From the NCBI RefSeq assembly GCF_019097595.1, contig NC_080719.1, positions 11,631,001 to 11,695,000 of the forward strand: a DNA stretch of 64,000 bases, in the 5' to 3' direction. The notes under the pieces are model-generated. The model was not told where the DNA came from and did no database searches. It saw only the letters and a list, made by a program, of their open reading frames with translations. This document shows positions 61,901 through 64,000 of this stretch, piece after piece; position 1 is the stretch's first letter, and each line of letters starts with the position of its first letter. Source of the DNA: Hemibagrus wyckioides (lineage: Eukaryota > Chordata > Actinopteri > Siluriformes > Bagridae). A program made the position numbers and the translations under genes.

Positions 61901-62797
61901 GGAGTTAATTGTTCAAGGAGCAAGTGCATAAAGCAGGGGATGCATGAGAGAGAGAGTGGCAAATGAAGCAAGTGAATAAGTGGTGGAGGAAGTTTAGATT
62001 GAGGTGGTGAATGATAGAGGAAGATGAATAAATAAATCTCTGCATATTCCTTCAAAAGAAGGGCCTGTAGGAGAACGTGTTCCTCACACCGACTACTGAA
62101 TGAGACACACTTTCTATAAAGAGCACACAAAATGCTGCTTTCCTTCACTTTTTATCCTGCCTCCTCCTTCCCTTCCTCTCAAAGATCACTTTTCTTAAAC
62201 CTACCCCCATATCATCTCACCCTCTACCTTTAATCCAGATGTAAAATCATCTTTAATATCTGAAGTTTATGGCTCCATTTCTGGTGCTATGAGACTAATG
62301 TTAACACGTAATGGAAGTCAGTCTCAATCATAATCTTTATAGTGGAACCTCCTGATATATGCACAATACTTCAACCTGTAACTGTATTCTGGAATGTTTA
62401 TTTACAGTGGCCGCCATATTGGGCAATTGAAGTTTACTATCGCTCTGCCCACTTAGATCCCACCTTCAAAGCAGTAAAAGTGAAGTGTTCCACTGTGAAC
62501 TTAAATGTGTAAATACTCTACTATATACTCTCAATGCTTTTACACTTTTGGTTTACTTTTAGATAATTTTGTGGAGGTTAAATATGTCAGTTTGGGTGTT
62601 TCTATGCTGAAGACTGACTTCCATTACTTGTTAGCTTCATAAGCCTCGGCACTATTGCAGGAATCAAACACGTCTAGTAGGATTGTCTGAACTGCTCCTC
62701 AAGTATTGGCTCCTAGTTTTTTAAATTCAGCAAGTAATTTTCTGCCTCTCAGTAGCTAACTTAACGCTGTAAACACTGATTGCTGCAGTGTGTGTGT

Positions 62798-62832
<35 letters not shown>

Positions 62833-63615
62833 CAAGAAAGAGCCAGAACAATCTTTAGTGTTGACAGTATTGTTGTGAGACATATGACAGACATTAGACG
62901 CTAAAAAAAAGCACATTTCTAAACTGAAGATCACTTAAAAGTGCTGGACGCTTGAACAGATTCAGTCCAATCTGAATCGGATCCTTATGAAGTGTTCAGT
63001 TTATCTTTTACTCTTTTTTTCTGTCCTCAATCTCTCTGTGGGAAGAAAAAAAAATCTGAACATGATTTTTGCATTTCACCTGATTTCTAAGAGTGTGAGA
63101 GAAATAAAATTGGATGTAAACCCCTGTGTAAATCTGTAAATGCTCATATTCATGCACTATATTTTTAAGCTCTGTCCATCGGTTGCCTTTTATCTTTTTC
63201 TTTCTTTTTTTTTTCTGCCATTTAATAGTGTTTCCTCCTGAAAACGAAAAGCAGATTTGCATCATTTTTTATGAAGTGTGACTGCATGTCCCTCACCATG
63301 ACAAGGTGTAGATTATTTGTCATTAATAAAATATGTTGATATGATGTTTTGATGTTGCAGTGCTTAATGTACAGGACTGAATATTTACTGAAAAATTAAC
63401 TGTTTTTGACAGTGCATTAATATATTTTAATTACTTACATATTTATACCAAAATAAAAAATTAAAAGAAGGAAAAAGAGAACAGATGATTAAAAATATTT
63501 GTAAAATAATAATATCCTTATAATTACACCATTAAATAACTAATAACAAAATACTAATTGATAAATGATACATAACATCATCAGTACTATTTCAAAGACT
63601 CCATAATCTTGTCTA
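58906..63615. other. ppp1r2 last intron or 3' flank
   Basis: No exon recognised on either strand. It contains a purine-rich GAGGAA/GAATGA degenerate stretch at about 61770-62010 and a GA microsatellite at 62798-62829; otherwise it is unique AT-rich DNA. The terminal ppp1r2 exon may hide here or lie past the window. Confidence 0.5.
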
Positions 63616-63700
63616 ATTCAGTTGACTTCAGTTTTATTTGTATAGCGCTTTTAACAATGGAAAATGTAACAAAGCAATTTTACATAAATATAAAAAAAGA
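63616..63700 (+). mobile_element. 5' fragment of a dispersed teleost repeat
   Basis: TTCAGTTTTATTTGTATAGC then GCTTTTAACAATGG and AACAAAGCAATTTTACA; same family as 43735-44060. Confidence 0.6.
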
Positions 63701-63792
63701 TGATCAGAATTACTCTGATAAATCCATCTGATCTGGCAGATTTACATTCTTCTCAGTTTTTCACTGAGAAGAATGAATGTATTTGATCTAAA

Positions 63793-63845
63793 GCAGGGGT
63801 CTCCAGCACGTTGCTTGCGAGCTACAGGTAGCGTTATACAAACTT
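63793..63845. mobile_element. hAT-like terminal fragment
   Basis: AGCAGGGGTCTCCAGCACGT followed by a GAGCTACAGG block resembles the end of a hAT-type non-autonomous element. No partner end is visible. Confidence 0.4.
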
Positions 63846-63877
63846 AAAGCTATAAACACACAATGAAGTAGTTTGGA

Positions 63878-63965
63878 TTAGGGCTGCACAATTAATCGAT
63901 TTTCTAATCGCGATTACAGATGCCACGATTACGTAATCGTTCAAAACTGCGATTACAAAAAAATC
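63878..63965. mobile_element. fish 'AATCG' dispersed repeat fragment
   Basis: AGGGCTGCACAATTAATCGA and several GCGATTAC/AATCG blocks belong to a very common teleost DNA-transposon-derived repeat. It is cut or diverges at the window end. Confidence 0.5.
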
Positions 63966-64000
63966 TACTTACATTATTCTGCGTGCTTAAGGGGTGTTCG

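Overview
This window reads as nuclear DNA of a teleost fish. It has split vertebrate genes with GT-AG introns, AT-rich intergenic DNA, very dense microsatellites, and fossils of transposon families common in fish (Tc1-like, Ty3/gypsy-like, tRNA-derived SINE and hAT-like pieces). The repeat spectrum suggests an ostariophysan, perhaps a catfish, but I cannot fix the species.

Layout. Positions 1-28.8 kb contain no protein-coding gene I can support. They hold a 5.1-kb tetranucleotide satellite (1543-6637), many microsatellites, a ~63-bp degenerate minisatellite, a Tc1-like and a Ty3/gypsy-like fossil, and a few unique, non-repetitive islands that could be regulatory. From 28.8 to 51.5 kb there are two tandem, same-strand, 11-exon genes for secreted, GPI-anchored alkaline phosphatases of the intestinal type (529 and 526 aa). 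All catalytic and metal-binding residues are present and splice phases are identical, so they are an ancient tandem duplicate. From 52.6 kb to beyond 58.9 kb lies ppp1r2, encoding protein phosphatase inhibitor-2, with an ETS-rich promoter. Five exons are visible and the terminal exon was not found. The last 5 kb is intron or downstream DNA with repeat fragments.

Most notable observation: in both phosphatase genes, intron 8 interrupts the codon for the first Gly of the invariant Glu-Gly-Gly-Arg-Ile-Asp metal-site segment. The only boundaries that preserve that segment are AT...AA (donors ATGAGT and ATAAGT, acceptors ending AA), not GT...AG. The in-frame canonical alternatives would insert one residue between two metal ligands whose spacing is otherwise exactly conserved. 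This looks like a pair of non-canonical U2-type introns retained since before the duplication.

Other signals: UG repeats in place of pyrimidine tracts at several phosphatase 3' splice sites; complementary GAAA and UUUC tracts flanking exons 3-10 of the second phosphatase; a microsatellite-encoded GPI tail in the first; and a spatially ordered word structure in the 5-kb satellite. Repeat-family names and functions are from recognition by eye and need database confirmation.
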